Positions 35,301 to 47,402 of a DNA stretch of 64,000 nt are shown here, in pieces; positions within the stretch are counted from its first letter, which is position 1, and every line of letters begins with the position of its first letter. Below the pieces are notes generated by a model that ran no database searches, was not told where the DNA came from, and worked only from the letters and a program-made list of their open reading frames with translations. Location: positions 537,181-601,180 of the forward strand of contig NW_020194541.1 of NCBI RefSeq assembly GCF_002865645.1. Reading direction: 5' to 3'. Source of the stretch: Hyaloscypha bicolor E (lineage: Eukaryota > Ascomycota > Leotiomycetes > Helotiales > Hyaloscyphaceae). The translations under genes and the position numbers were made by a program.

Positions 35301-36098
35301 GGCTCCTATATATAAGAATAGCTATATTTGCCCCTAAAAGAGCCTTTTTTTAAGATCAAATTGCCTTCTTATTTATATCTCAATAGCGGAATAACTTATA
35401 TATAATTTTGAGCTTTTTAGAAGTATATTAATTAGAAAAACGCTTATAAGTACTATCTTGCTTCTTCTTTTATATTAATTAAAAGTAATTAATAGTAGCT
35501 AACTTTTGCTTCCGCAAGTAGGCGTATTATTTTATTAGTATATAATCGAATTCCTTATTCTCTTTTACTATAGGAAATCGCCCCTAAATAATATTAATAT
35601 CTCCTGGTTTACTATTTTTACTTTATATAAGACGAATAGCCGCAAAAAGCTCCTGAACCTCTTTCTCTCTCGGACTACCAATTATATGTCTGCCAAGTAT
35701 AGTATTAGCTTGACTAGCAGGTTTGGGAGCTGGCCCAGAACGTGGAGGAGACTTGAATATTAGGCTACTATTGAGGGCTGTTTAGATAGTGGTTTGCCCC
35801 CTTTTAAGGGAGGTAGATAGGCGTATGGCAGGCACAACTCCGGGAGCCATATGGAATCAATTGGGTACGTAAAATATCAAGAGCAATTGGTGGTGCGGGT
35901 GGGAGTTTAGAAGGGAGAATTGGAGTGAGGAATAAAGGGGTGAGGAATTAAGGGGGTAAGTATAACACCATATACTAAGCGGTTTTTAGTGGGATCGACA
36001 TATTACTAGACCCTCTTAGGCTTAAGACCATTCCCTGGCGAATTCTTAGGGTGTGGAACGGGCTATAAGACCATGGTCATATACACCAGATAATACGG
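32337..36098. mobile_element. TA-flanked DNA transposon, RIP-degraded, with a nested element
   Basis: Inverted ends CCGTATTATCTGGTGTATAT (32,337) and its complement (ending 36,098) are matched over about 24 bp and flanked by TA. The AT-rich interior is largely stop-ridden. Near the right end the minus strand from about 35,850 reads MAPGVVPAIRLSTSLKRGQT, a stop, then SGPAPKPASQANTILGRH, which looks like the N-terminus of a transposon-borne protein. A frame at the left end (minus 32,586-32,873) has no recognisable domain. Near 32,426-32,462 a hairpin AGCTTAGTAATATAA/TTATATTACTAAGCT flanks AACCATGGTC. Without the nested Tc1-like element the length is about 2.8 kb. The family within Tc1/mariner-like elements is not resolved. 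Confidence 0.65.
33094..34069 (+). mobile_element. Nested Tc1-like transposon, RIP-inactivated
   Basis: A 976-bp element with inverted ends AGAGCATGCGGCATTGCTCG (left) and the complement of AGAGCATGCGGCATTACTTG (right), flanked by TA at 33,092-33,093 and 34,070-34,071. On the plus strand from about 33,480 a DDE transposase is readable: VIVWRAIS, KGIYSIAYLNQVLNPIIFPW, then FIEDGAKIHKGIAKLFRKL around the second catalytic aspartate. After a one-base shift it continues PPSSPDLNLIKKVWQ*MKNE, the classical PPxSPDLNPIENxW block in which the catalytic-type glutamate reads K. Several TGG/CAA codons have become stops, as RIP predicts. Inserted into the larger transposon at 32,337-36,098. Confidence 0.85.
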
Positions 36099-36100
36099 TA

Positions 36101-36515
36101 ATTATAGAGGTCATCCGGGACATGAGCGCTAATTTCTCATAGACGGAGGCAGTTAAGAACCATTGACTTTCCATTAACGTTCAGCCTGGAAGTTTTCATG
36201 GTCTACTCACACTAAACCAATAACGACATTTCAATACTTAGTATTTCCTAAGTGGCACATACCATGCCCTAGATCCAGATCGGCAAGTGGCCGGTTGCAT
36301 GAACTCTTGCTTAAGTTGAACATCACGTGTCGCTGCACGATGAATGTGCCATCGCAGGATAGCCTAGTCTCTTTTCATGCCCACAACTCAATCTACAAGT
36401 CCTATAAACTGCACCACGAAGCCCAACTTTGTGGCCATAACACATGCACTGCTGTCAGAGGATGCGAGTGCACTGAGCATTGCGGACGACCTGACTTTCG
36501 TCCGTGCATTTCACT
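36101..36515. other. Upstream region of the SesA-like gene
   Basis: Normal-composition DNA between the transposon end and the ATG at 36,516. Open frames beginning at 36,295 and 36,377 overlap the gene and have no motifs. I see no other feature. Confidence 0.4.
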
Positions 36516-37044
36516 ATGGATGCCGCCGGCCTCTCAAGAGCCATTCTGGGCCTGATCGCCGAAATCACTGCGGCAGTAGACAGAGCGCAAAGTGCCCCAA
36601 AGGAGATTCGTGGCGTCTATGATCGTCTCAAGACTCTTCAAGGGTGTCTAGCGCAATTCGAAACCCTGCTGCGAAGTAGCGATGCAAGTTCAGCGATCAA
36701 GGCTCATCTGCAGAGATGGGACGAGGTCGTGAAGGGACTTAGCAGTGATGTCAATGAGTTGCTAGGTACAATACAAGAGCTGCATGATAAGCTAGGTGGT
36801 AAGGGGCTGAAGAAACTGCAAGCCAAAATGGGGTTCGTGGTTGATCGGGACAAAATCAGACGACTTGAAGGTCTGCTTTCTACGCATATTGAGACGCTGG
36901 AGTTGCTGTCTGGTACTTTGAATGTGTAAGTACCTTTGCGCGTCACGCTGAGCGATGGTTTCGAATGGATGTTAAAATTGCTGTAGGGAACAGATCGCTG
37001 CTTTGCAAAGAGATTTAACTTCAATGAACCTCAGTCTAGGTTGA
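36516..37044 (+). CDS. SesA-like / STAND N-terminal-type protein, truncated form
   Basis: Exon model: 36,516-36,925 and 36,987-37,044; 155 aa, with a consensus GTAAGT donor. The sequence opens MDAAGLSRAILGLIAEITAA and is helical and amphipathic throughout (AVDRAQSAPKEIRGVYDRLK, TLQGCLAQFETLLR, then VDRDKIRRLEGLLSTHIETL). This pattern matches the N-terminal prodomains of fungal STAND/NLR-like proteins (SesA and related families), which act in incompatibility-type cell death or self-recognition. No NACHT/NB-ARC or repeat receptor domain follows, so it may be a stand-alone effector domain or a remnant. The frame closes with TSMNLSLG and a stop at 37,042-37,044. Immediately downstream, in the next frame, is the RxFxTE repeat tail (37,040-37,321), which probably belonged or belongs to this gene. 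Confidence 0.65.
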
Positions 37045-37321
37045 GGAGCGTGCTTTTATTAGCGAGCTTCGATCCTTGACCACCGAACGGTCATTCATTA
37101 CCGAACCTCGTTCTTTCACTACTGCGGATAAGTCCAAGCGTGGTTTTACCACCGAACGCTCATTCATCACTGAGGCTGAGAATGCCAAACGTAGCTTCAC
37201 CACCGAGGTCGACGAGCGCTCTTTCGTCACTGAGGCTGAGAAGGCAAAGAGAGGATCCACCACTGAGGTTGATGGGCGCTCTTTCATCAGTGAGCCAAGA
37301 GCTTTTGTCACCGAAGAATAG
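37040..37321 (+). CDS. RxFxTE tandem-repeat tail, out of frame with the SesA-like exon
   Basis: 94 codons (VEERAFISEL...RAFVTEE, stop at 37,321) made of about ten short R-x-F-x-[TS]-E units. Examples are RSFITE, RSFTTA, RGFTTE, RSFVTE and RSFISE, spaced by EAENAK, EAEKAK and VDE/VDG linkers. It has no ATG of its own, and the triplet before it is TAG, so it must be reached by splicing or by a one-base frame difference. Two readings are possible: a recent one-base indel at the TCTAGGTTGAG junction, or an alternative intron 36,924-37,039 (GT at 36,924, AG at 37,039) that joins LSGTLN to VEERAFIS in phase. The low stop density and regular repeats argue that it was coding until recently. Confidence 0.5.
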   Translation, partial: VEERAFISELRSLTTERSFITEPRSFTTADKSKRGFTTERSFITEAENAKRSFTTEVDERSFVTEAEKAKRGSTTEVDGRSFISEPRAFVTEE

Positions 37322-37919
37322 GGAACCTAGTCCTCAGACTCAATAACCAGCCAAGAACTCTAAACTTGAGTTAAGTCGCTCTGGTTATATGACTTCAGTT
37401 GCATCTTTTTAGCAAGATTTCTGAGTCCGGATATAAGGGAAATGAACACAGACCAAAAGTTGATGGAATGAAGGGTTATTGCAAGTGGCGGATTTCTTAT
37501 TTGTCTTGAAATTGGGGTACATGCACGCGGCTTTTCAAAGTCCGCTTCTATTCTTACAAGTGATTGTCACGCTACCAATTGGGAAACTGCCATTTCGCTT
37601 CCCTCTATAGTAGTATATACACTTGAGAGGTCTACACTCGTTATATTAGCAATTCAATCGCTTCTCTCGCACTTTGACTAGAAAGATAGGCATATGCATG
37701 TGTTGCATAGACGTCGTTGTTGTAATATCAAGTTTTAGCAGTAGAAGTTAATAGATTAAGGGCTGCTGTTAATAACGACTTTTAACTGTAGTAGAGCTCC
37801 GCCAGAGCACTCCACAACAGCGCTCCCAATGGGTGGGCAGGGCTGTTTTCTTTTTACGTGGGCCTGGACTACCCGCCTGGACTGACTGTATATAATGGAC
37901 CAGGTTCACCTGGGCGGCT
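37322..37919. other. Intergenic, nothing recognised
   Basis: 3' region of the SesA-like gene. The last 130 bases are GC-rich with repeated CTGGACTxxCCGCCTGGACT words and a TATATAATGGACCAGG stretch, just before composition drops sharply. They may be the unmutated edge of a repeat. Confidence 0.35.
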
Positions 37920-40545
37920 TGGCATTATATGTTCTAAAGATAACCCTAGTTAAAAGAAGCAACTTCCTAAAACCAATGCTCTAGTAATATCCCGTTATAT
38001 ACAAGTACTTAAAATAATTACTAAAAAGAATCTTAGCTCTTAGTTAACTTCTTGTATACTTTCTGGCTTTAATTAATTTAGTTTATTAAAAGCTTTAATA
38101 AGGTAATATTATTAATTAAATATTTAAAGAAAGCTTCTCTGCTTGAATTAATTTTTAAAAAATATTAAATATATTATATATAAGTATTAATTTGAAATTA
38201 AATAATCGAAGTTTAAAATATATAATATAAATTATAAATCTAATATATATAATAAAAAGATTACTATTATATACTTTATTATTTAAAAAATAATTAAAGA
38301 AAAAACTTCGAAATAATAAAAAATGAAATAGTAATAAAAAGGCTTTTAAATTCCCGAACTTTTAATATAATTATTATTACTTTTATATATATTTTATAAT
38401 AAAGTATTATAATAAGGTTTTTTATTTCTTGTTTTATAACTTTTATTATAAGTCTTAATTTAAGAAGTTATATAAAATAATTATTTATATTTTAAAGCCT
38501 TTTATTTTTGACTTTTAATATATTTATTATTAATAAAAGTATTTCTTTCTAGTATTTAGTTTATTATTTTACTTATTTTCTTTTATATATTTTGATATAA
38601 ATTTAATTATAAAACTATAATTCTTTATTATTCTTTTAAAGCTATAATATATTATTATTATATATATTTTTAATTAAAAATTTAAACTTTCTTTAAATTA
38701 TTAATAAGCTAATTTTATTAACTCATAAAAATATATTATTTAGTTTAATAAAGCTACTTATAAAACTAAAAAGAGTATATATTATATATTAATTTAAAAA
38801 ATAGAATTATTAAAACTATTTTTTATTTATATAGAAAAAAAGAGAAAAAATATAATAATTTTAATAATAATTAAAGGAAATTAATAATTTAATTTAATTT
38901 TCTTAAAAAGAAAGCTTAGTATTATAATTATAATAGTTTAAATAATAATATATATAGGAAATAGTTTTATTATATAAGTAAATAAGCTTAAAGATATAAT
39001 AATAAAATTATAAACTTTATTAATTTCTTATTATATAAAAATATAAGTTTATAATTATAATTATAATATTTAGAAAATAAGAAATTTATAATATAACTTA
39101 TTATTAGTATAATTATTTCTTCGGGAATTATATATATAATTACGGAATTCGGGAAAAGAAATACAAGTAATAAGATATAAATAACAAGATATAAAATATA
39201 AGATATAGTTATATAATCTTATATTCTATAAATAACTTAACTAGTAAACTAGATTCTATTAGGCTTAGTAGATTTAGGAATTATATATTAATATTATAAT
39301 ACTATAATTCTTATTTCTAAATAATAATTATTTTACTAATTTTAATATATTAGTATTTTATATATATTATTAGTAATTTTATTACTAGTATATATATAGG
39401 GCCTATAAAATTATAAAATAGAATTTAAGAATAATAATTAAATTACTAGTTTATAAATATTTATTATTTTGAAACTTAATTAAAAAATAGCTTTTATATA
39501 AGATTTTTTAATTTTCGGGATTTTTAAAAGAGATTTTTAATATATTATTAATATATATTTATAAAAATATAACTATCTAATTTTTTTAAAGATTCTAAAG
39601 CTTTTTATTTTTATTTTTCTAAAATCTATTATTTATATTTTTGAAATTCTATTATTTTAATAATATTTATATTTCTAATAGTTCTAAATTAGTTTATTTA
39701 AAAAGAATATATATATCTTATAGTATACTAGTTTATAAGAGACTTAGTTTTCTAAATATCTTTAATATATTTCAAATATATTTCTTTAATAAAATAGCTA
39801 TATTATATATATTTTAAAAGTAATAGAATATAAGTAATAAAATATAAATAATTATATTAACTAATAAGATTAAAAACTAAATTATAATACTTTTTTAAAT
39901 AAAAGCCTCGAATAATATATAAAATGAAATAATAAAAATATATAAGAATTATTAATTAGTATTTATTATATATAAATAAATATATATTATAATAAAATTA
40001 TATATAAATCTTTTATTATTTTTATTATTTTTATTTCTTTTTTTTATAAATTAAATTAAATTTCTTAAATTTCTTTAATTTTAAAATATAATATTATTAA
40101 TTATATTAAAAGCATTTATAGTTTTATAATATAAAAACTATTTACTTTTATAAATTCGAATTTAATTCCTTTAATCTTTTTTTTAATTTCCTTTTATAAT
40201 ATTAGAAATCTTTTATAATATATATTTCTTATATTAATTATATTAACTTATTTTAAACTAATTACTTTTTTATATTTATTCTTTATTAATTAAATTATTA
40301 AAAATAAGAAAAGTAATATAAAAAGAATACTAATATAAAAATAATAGAAAAATAAAAAGTATAATTTTTTTTTTTGAAAATATAATAATATATTAGGCCT
40401 ATTATAAGTATTTAAAAAAGTAATTATATTTACTTTAAAAAAAAAATATAATAAAAGTTATAATATATTAATAAGAGATATTAATTAAAAGAGTAAAGTA
40501 AAGTATTAGAAAGAATCTCTTATAATTTATTTCTTATAGTATGTA
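37920..40545. repeat. RIP desert, unclassified degraded repeat
   Basis: About 2.6 kb of extreme A/T sequence with stops in all frames and almost no CpA/TpG. I found no terminal repeats or protein motifs. The composition change on both sides is abrupt, as for an old repeat or AT-isochore segment. Confidence 0.7.
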
Positions 40546-42106
40546 ATAACAACATTTATATTTGTTTTCTCACGTAATAATCGATTGAGTGAGTAATGCT
40601 TCAAATTTATTGCTATCTGACCCAACAACGGCCTCATACGCTTTACCAGGAATTTCAATCTCGACTTGACAGGCAGTGGGATCAGAAGGAGGAATATTGT
40701 CAGACACAGGACTTAGGAATCTAGAGGTTGTGGAAGGCAAGCTCATGGAACGGAATTGAATTGCCTACGGTCGCAGCAATTGACGACAAACTCGGCTTCC
40801 ATAGCCGCTTTTTCCTTCCCAATCCCCCATGAAGCACCACCATATTTAATGCCGGACTAACTAGAGCCTTTTGTGGAGTTCGTTTTCTTTCTACCCTTAT
40901 TCTTCTTGCGCTTGGGTTTATAAGAGCGGTCCCTTCGTTTGTTTGGGTCACGGTAGATATTATTGTCAGATCTGGAAATGGGGTCGTTAGTAATGTGGAC
41001 TGCTTTCAGATACGCGAACTTGCCTCTTGTGATAGAGTCGCAAATAATCGATATTTGGAGTAAAATACCCCACGGGCTAATGTAAATGTCATTCCAGATT
41101 TCCAAGGAATATGTGCGGCAAGGCCCAAGATTGCACAAGGTCGAAATTTACCTTCTTGCGGATTAAGTTAATTTGTTGACATGGCAGCCACTGTTTAATG
41201 GCAACTTGCCAAAACCTCTGTAGGATGGATTCGATAACCATGATTTGGAGGATAATATATTGAATTGTGAAGAATCAGGGATAGCTTAATCTTGTCTTCG
41301 AACTGACTTGAGGACCAGATATCATAAGAAACTCATGCTCATGTTATGCTGTTTATGCCCCCAGCCGAAACGCGGTGGCTGGGCCAATCACCAGTAGCAG
41401 TCTCTGTTATCCAACAAAGAACCAAGAAGGTTGCCAGGTTGCAACAAGACACCTACACGCAATACGCTTCTGCATGGGTTAAACAAGCCACTGTAGGAAA
41501 CTGCGAACAAACAGTACGATAATTGGCAAATGTTCGTCTTAGTATTAAAATCAGCCTAAAATCGGGCGAGCCATTTTCGTAATTCAATCCAGGCGCCTCC
41601 AATTCTGTACTGCTTGCCTTGAAATCCTCTTCGGGCTGCTCCGAACACTCCACAAACGGCATCTAACGTCTCCCCAATCGGCAGGCATCTCAACCTCATC
41701 TAGAAATAGCTGCCGGTTTGCATATAGAAATTCGCACCGGTTCTGTAACCTCGCGACCCACAATTCAGTAACTGCGAAGGTTGCATTAGGGGCAACGATT
41801 GCACATGATTCCACGTCGTTGTTTGGACAAGGCTATAGAGATATATTATGTGACTTTGACGAAGTCGACTCTAAAGTCGACCCCTGCTAACTTAATCGGG
41901 TGGCGCAATGCTTACTTACAACACCCACGTCCGCCCTAATACCTAGAAAAGAGAGGAGAATTTTGGTTGACCAGCGCAGCGAACTAGAGAGCGCGGGCGG
42001 CCGTGGTTTCCTAAGACGCGAGCCACGGGAGCAATGTACTCGAGCTCCCGCTTAACCGAAGTCCCTCACCAAAACGCGAAAAATCACGTTTACTAGCAGG
42101 ACAAAA
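40546..42106. other. Island of normal composition with possible decayed exons (minus)
   Basis: On the minus strand an exon-like stretch starts at about 41,250 (MVIESILQRFWQVAIKQWLP) with a GTAAAT donor. The frame ending near 40,857 has a lysine/arginine-rich tail (KPKRKKNKGRKKTN), and another ends near 40,609 with CQVEIEIPGKAYEAVVGSDS after an AG acceptor. I could not join them in phase. A further pair of minus frames (41,453-41,814) also shifts frame. Either these are multi-exon genes I failed to resolve or decayed genes between RIP blocks. From about 41,860 the GC-rich DNA may already be the 5' end of the pogo-like relic. Confidence 0.35.
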
Positions 42107-42890
42107 TGAACGATAAATTTATTAAATCATGTTGTAATAATAATGCAGTTACTTTAATTCAAAGAAGGAGGTTTAGTAATTATACAAATATAGCTAGAGA
42201 GTATAAGTATAATTATAAGGTACTATTTAAGCAAATTTATAAACTTATTAATTTTTTTTTTAAAAAAAATACTAATTCTTTTAATATTAATGCCTTATTA
42301 TTAAATAATAAAGTATGCCTCTTTATGAAATTAATACTTTTATTAAATAAAAAATATTATTAAAACCCTTATAAAAGAAATTAGAAATAAGAATTAAATT
42401 AATTATAATAGGTTAAGACCCGATTTATATATTTAACTAGAAGCCTTTACTAGATTATATAATAAAGGCTCTGGCCTATATTATATAACGTGCTTTCTTA
42501 AATTAATAAAGTAATTACGTATTATTTAGAAAGCTCGAATGTTTTATAAAATACAATTTGTATTTCTTTTTTCTTTTTTTTTTTTCTTAAAGAATTTTAT
42601 TTAATTAATTAAATTACTAGTTTTCTTTATATAAAGGCCTGGCCTATAATATTAACTGAGTTATAAAGCATTATTTAATTAAACTAAAGAGTTTTTGGTA
42701 GCTTTAATTTATTAATATAAGACTTTTTTAATTATTTTTAATTATATATTATTAGAAACTTAATAGAATAATAAATATATTCAGGAAATATATTAAAATA
42801 ATATTTAATTAGTACTTTATAAATTAGAGATTGAGTTTATAATTAATAATAATAATAATATTCTATAATTCTGGTATTAATACGAATTAA
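42107..42890 (+). mobile_element. Relic of a pogo/Fot1-type transposase
   Basis: An ATG at 42,106 opens an 85-codon AT-rich frame. Its start MNDKFIKSCC...RRFSNYTNIAREY resembles the HTH_psq N-terminus of fungal pogo-like transposases (pattern: short helix, R-x-F-x-N-Y-x-x-A-A-R-E-F). The rest to about 42,890 is A/T-rich with stops. I found no inverted ends, so the element is truncated or its ends are unrecognisable. Confidence 0.5.
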
Positions 42891-43061
42891 TACCCGAAAT
42901 GAGATATCATTGCCGATCCTGGGCCCGGGCTGAGGAGAGGGTGGGCAAATCGAAACACTGAGGGAGAGTGGGTCAGAGAGAAGGTACGTGAAGGTCGGGG
43001 CCAAGTCCGTCACACAAGCTTGATATGGTTTCCATGCTAAGTATTGGATATCTTCTTCATT

Positions 43062-45797
43062 TTATATTCTGTATGCAAAAGCACTTAAACTGAGCATCTC
43101 TTCATATGGCCCTTCTCCTAGTATTGCCAGTTTACCATATAATCCATCTGCAATACTCAAATACGGAAGGGTTTTCTTTTTCGCATCGTTTTCTTCTGTT
43201 CTAAAGAGATCAAGAAAAAGTATAAAAGCTGCACACATAGGAAGTTGCGTCATAGCCCTAGTGGAGATTAGATGTAAAGGCCCTAACGAGAGAAATGCAA
43301 GGGTGAAACTTACCAATCAGAGAATAGCTCTTTTAGTCGAATCTCACTGCTCATCAGCAGCACCATTCTGGCCACACTAGAACAGGTCTCCCTACTCCGG
43401 CTAAGAGATATATTATCTTCTGCAGTCAGGTGTAAAGGATCAGTTAGTTGCCAACGACCATGGATTGCTAGCAGAGCCTCATAATACTGGTACGACAGGT
43501 GGAGGCACTCCTGAGTTGCACTGGATAGTGCGTGTGGATAATTGGAGGAAGTTCCGACATCGAGTGGTTTGTGGGAAGAAGGGGTCGAGTCTTTCCATTC
43601 CTTCAAGAGAGCGCTTAGTTGAGAAATGCTGCATGAGAGCTCTGAGGGTGATTTTTGGAGTCCAGATGGTGTGTAGAGTTGCTTGGTTATTAAATGGCAG
43701 ATTTTTGCGAAGCGGCATTGGGGGAGTAGTCTATCGAGCTCTACTTCGTGCACAGCCCATAGTTGAGAAAAAGGGGATGAATTCCTGCGTTCGGGGACTT
43801 GGGTAGGTGGCTGATGGTCGATGAAGTCGTCTTCGATCCTCTTTCAGACATTAACGTTTGATGTCAATCTTGCGGAATAATGAGAGGAAAAATACGCACC
43901 GAGTAACGGCCAAGACGAAGCGAGTGAAATTTCTCTATCGAATACAAGAGCCAGAATGCTCGTTGAAGATATATTTGCTCGTGTTCCGTACCACACAGCT
44001 CTTGTATTGAGCTGATACTGGTTAGAACAAGAGCCATTGCTGTACTAGTTGCTGCAGTAAGCAGACTGGATACTAATTCGAGACTGCATTTTCGCGCAAA
44101 TAGAAGCTATGAAATAGTCAACTAAGGTGCCTTTTCAAAAAGCTTCACACTTCAAGAGGGGTACCATTGTCAATACAGCCTATGATAACGTTAGGGGTAT
44201 TTCCTTGCAATATCAAAAGTAGGAAGGTAAGACCCATACTAGGAATTTCTCTTTCGAGTGCTCTCCTACCGCAAGTAGACTCCGGTACTTTTCTGCTACG
44301 TCAAACCGCGCGTAGGCTTCCGCTAGTCCTGCTGTGACATCACCACCTCGTTCGACTTTTACTATATAGAAACCGATTGCGAGAACAGCATTTAGTAAAA
44401 TAATAGAGAGAATGTAGTTGGTGTTTTCCACTAGAACTTGGGATGCGACCATATTCAAGAAATCTTTTGTCAGAAAGACTGATAAACTGGGATTTGATGT
44501 CAATTTAATTCGTTCTGAATTTCTGCTGATGCACATACCCAAAAGGCTCATCATAGCACGCTATTCTTGTTGTAAAATCATAGAATGAAGTTGTCTGAGT
44601 ACAAATACCGTCAATATAGGACTGGGTGTTCGCGTCGTAGATTGATTCACGTGGATTAGATGAAACCGGGGGCCGTTTTATTGTCCATTCTTGAGCTTTC
44701 AGGTTGTCAAATGTGCTTAAAATTTGATTATCTTCCTTGAATATTTCATTTATCCACGAATCTGAAATCAGAGAATATTGATTTGGCGGAGAATTCAATG
44801 CTTGGTGCACGGACTATGATTGGTTAGCCATAAGCTGCGTGGAAGGCAAGAGAGAGAGGTGGCTTGCCTATAAAAAGATTATGGCACTAATGAATTGATC
44901 CAATTAATATTAAGTTTTTCCTAACGCTGGTTCCACTAACCATTTTTCTTGGGAAGTCCTGTTTGCCCGCTGATCTTGCGACGACAGGTCCGAAGGAGGA
45001 CTGACGCGCATTTGCTGGTCCCGCAATGTTCTCAAGTCGTTTTCTAGTATACATTTCGAAAAGCCTTTAGCAAGCGGAGAGTAAATACTCGGTGGTGGTG
45101 GTTCTTCGATGAATTCCCGGAAAGTGGAATCAGGAGTTCCGCATAAGTTTTGCCATGAAAGACCTGAACCCGAAAGATCTCCAACTAAAGGGGCGTCCTC
45201 ATTAAAGCTGGTAAGCTGTGGTATTGAAGGCCAGCTGTTTTCTTCATAAGGAAACAGAAGATCATGAGAAGGTTGACCAAATGAGGGGCTGGCAAGGAGG
45301 GTCGCAGACCGATGATCTGATGTAGGGCTACTCTGCGAGGATAATTTCGGTCGGCCAGGGCTGTTGCTGTATTGACAAACAGTGCTCGAACGCTATTCAG
45401 AAGCAGCGTTACGTTAGACAGTCTCAATTATGAAGTCGGATTCAACTTGGACGAACATGGCAAGGTGCACAAGGATTTTCGCCATCACCTGAATTTATTA
45501 GCCAGGTCCATGGTAGATGAGTCAGGGAATCTCTGTGTGGTTCCAACGTTCACTTACAGCGTACTTTCCGTTGTTTGCAACTTTCACAAGCACCACGTCT
45601 CCTGCGTATATATCCCTTTCTCTCACCACGACCCAGACCGCCGGTTAGATCGAGGTGCTGAAGGCGAGGAGGGTGTGGAGCGCAAAATATTTAGATCTTA
45701 TTTGTTGGGGGGGGGGGTTGATATGTACTTCCACTTTGTGACTTTTAGCCCGAGAAATGCTGGAGATCAGCTGACTTTTTGAAGAAGAAGAAAACAT
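43062..45797 (-). CDS. Zn2Cys6 fungal-specific transcription factor
   Basis: Exons (minus): 45,797-45,729, 45,657-45,558, 45,488-45,457, 45,392 to about 45,006, about 44,813-44,539, 44,486-44,240, 44,106-43,900, 43,840-43,314, 43,257-43,062. The DNA-binding domain is split over three exons and reads C47-x2-C50-x6-C57-x5-C63-x2-C66-x6-C73 (RRRGACESCKQRKVRC...), the canonical zinc cluster, after a basic run RRRR. A proline/serine-rich linker follows. The middle-homology region continues with TSISSIQELCGTEHEQIYLQ, RAFWLLYSIEKFHSLRLGR and EDDFIDHQPP, typical of the fungal_trans domain. Expected to be a nuclear regulator; targets unknown. One junction is unresolved: GTTAGT at 44,940 does not fit the phase of the AG at 44,814, whereas GTCAGT at 45,005 does. 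The first intron contains an 11-G run (45,707-45,717). Confidence 0.88.
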
Positions 45798-47402
45798 TTC
45801 CTTCCTTGCATAATCGGCTCCCACCAGCGAGTCAATTAATAATCAACATTGACGTGTTGCAATAGCCAGGGTTTCAACCTGAAACTAGTATAAAACAAAG
45901 GGGGTTCGAACTGACTAGTTTGTGCTGAAAATCGAGTGATTGGTTGGAGTTGGCCCTTACTTTAACAGCTACTCATCCCTCGGTTGAAATTCTATTTCTT
46001 TCTGATATCTTTCACTACAAGGTTTACGGAATAGAGTTTGTTCACTTTGATATTAGTACCTATGGCCCTAAGCGGAGGAGGGTATTAATCATGTATTTAC
46101 GATGTACGCAGATCTCGGTATAAAGTGACAGGATTTCAGAGCATTTGTGCTCGCGGCCCACTATTTGCCCTGTTTCTTTGATAATTAACTTCGAAATACC
46201 CCTATATTCCAGGCAATTGCCCAGAAAATACCCTATACTTATTACTAAAGAGGGGTACAAGGGGACATAACACATGACAAGAAATCGAGTGGGTGTAACC
46301 ACGAATCAAGGAGGCATCGTGCGGGTGAAGTGTGTATTGGATTGCTTAAGGTCCTCTTCGTGAGAAGGAAGAATGCTAAATACAAAAAGGAATGAGGAGC
46401 CAAGGAATCACGTGAAAGACACGTGATTAGCCAAATGTCAGCTCAATCCCCGCCACATTACCTTTAATTAAAAAAAAGTAAGTATAGACTTATAATTAGA
46501 GATATTGCTTTAATAGTTTTAGACACTTTTATAGTTTTTTAAAGGACTTTAAGAAAGTCGACCTTTTTAGTATTTCTTTTACCCCTTGCTAGCTGTCCGT
46601 CTCCTCTTGCAAAGGATAGCTACAAGTACCTTTATATATAACTTTACTCTCATCCATGCTTTGTAAATGAAGAGTGAACAGCGATGGGGAGGGATGGACT
46701 ATGTCTGTAACAATCTAATTCTTCCCTCTTGCTGCGTTCGGATTGCAGATGAGCAGTTCAAAAAAAAATTTAAAAAAATTGAGAAATATGATGGTGTGAA
46801 AACGGTTATGCAGAGCTTATATAGACCCTATCGTTCTCGCTTGAGGTGAATATGGTGAGACCAACGCACCTTGGGGGTGTAGTGGGATAGAGGAGATATG
46901 GAATGTCCCACAGATGGGTAGGTTTGGAATGAGCGGAATTCGAATCTTTATAGCCCATGGGATATTCGAAAGGGACAGAATATGAATGTTCCACAACTCC
47001 AGGGACTTTCAAAGGACACAGGGCTCGAATGTTTCGGCAACTGGGGAATAGCTGAAAGGTTGGGACTCGACTGTTCAAGAACTGGCGGTACATTGGGAGA
47101 GGTGATAGTGGTAGGGTTTCTGCACGGAGACCACTTGGCCGTGCTGTGACCCTCCACGCTTGCTACTCAATTCCTGCAATGGTTTCGAGGTGGAACTGTC
47201 GCCTCACTCTCCCACTCGACGCCAGGATCCGCGCCATATATATCCAGAACATCATCATGAACTTGGTTTGCAAAAGTTCCAGGTTCGAAATCAACAACGG
47301 TCTATTTCTCGCAGTCTTTTGTACAATGTGGTGTCTGCCATGCTCGCTCTTCCCCCCAAACCTCCACCTCTACTACCCTGGACTCGATCGGTTGTTCACC
47401 GT
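45798..47402. other. Intergenic, with a dispersed-repeat fragment
   Basis: 46,100-46,150 repeats the sequence at 18,836 (GATCTCGGTATAAAGTGAC). Between about 46,900 and 47,110 loosely repeated words (TTCGAATxTTxC, TTCGAGTCCC and relatives) occur. Frames at 46,667 and 47,146-47,680 have no motifs, and the latter overlap the last intron of QCR10 on the other strand. No gene called. Confidence 0.45.
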
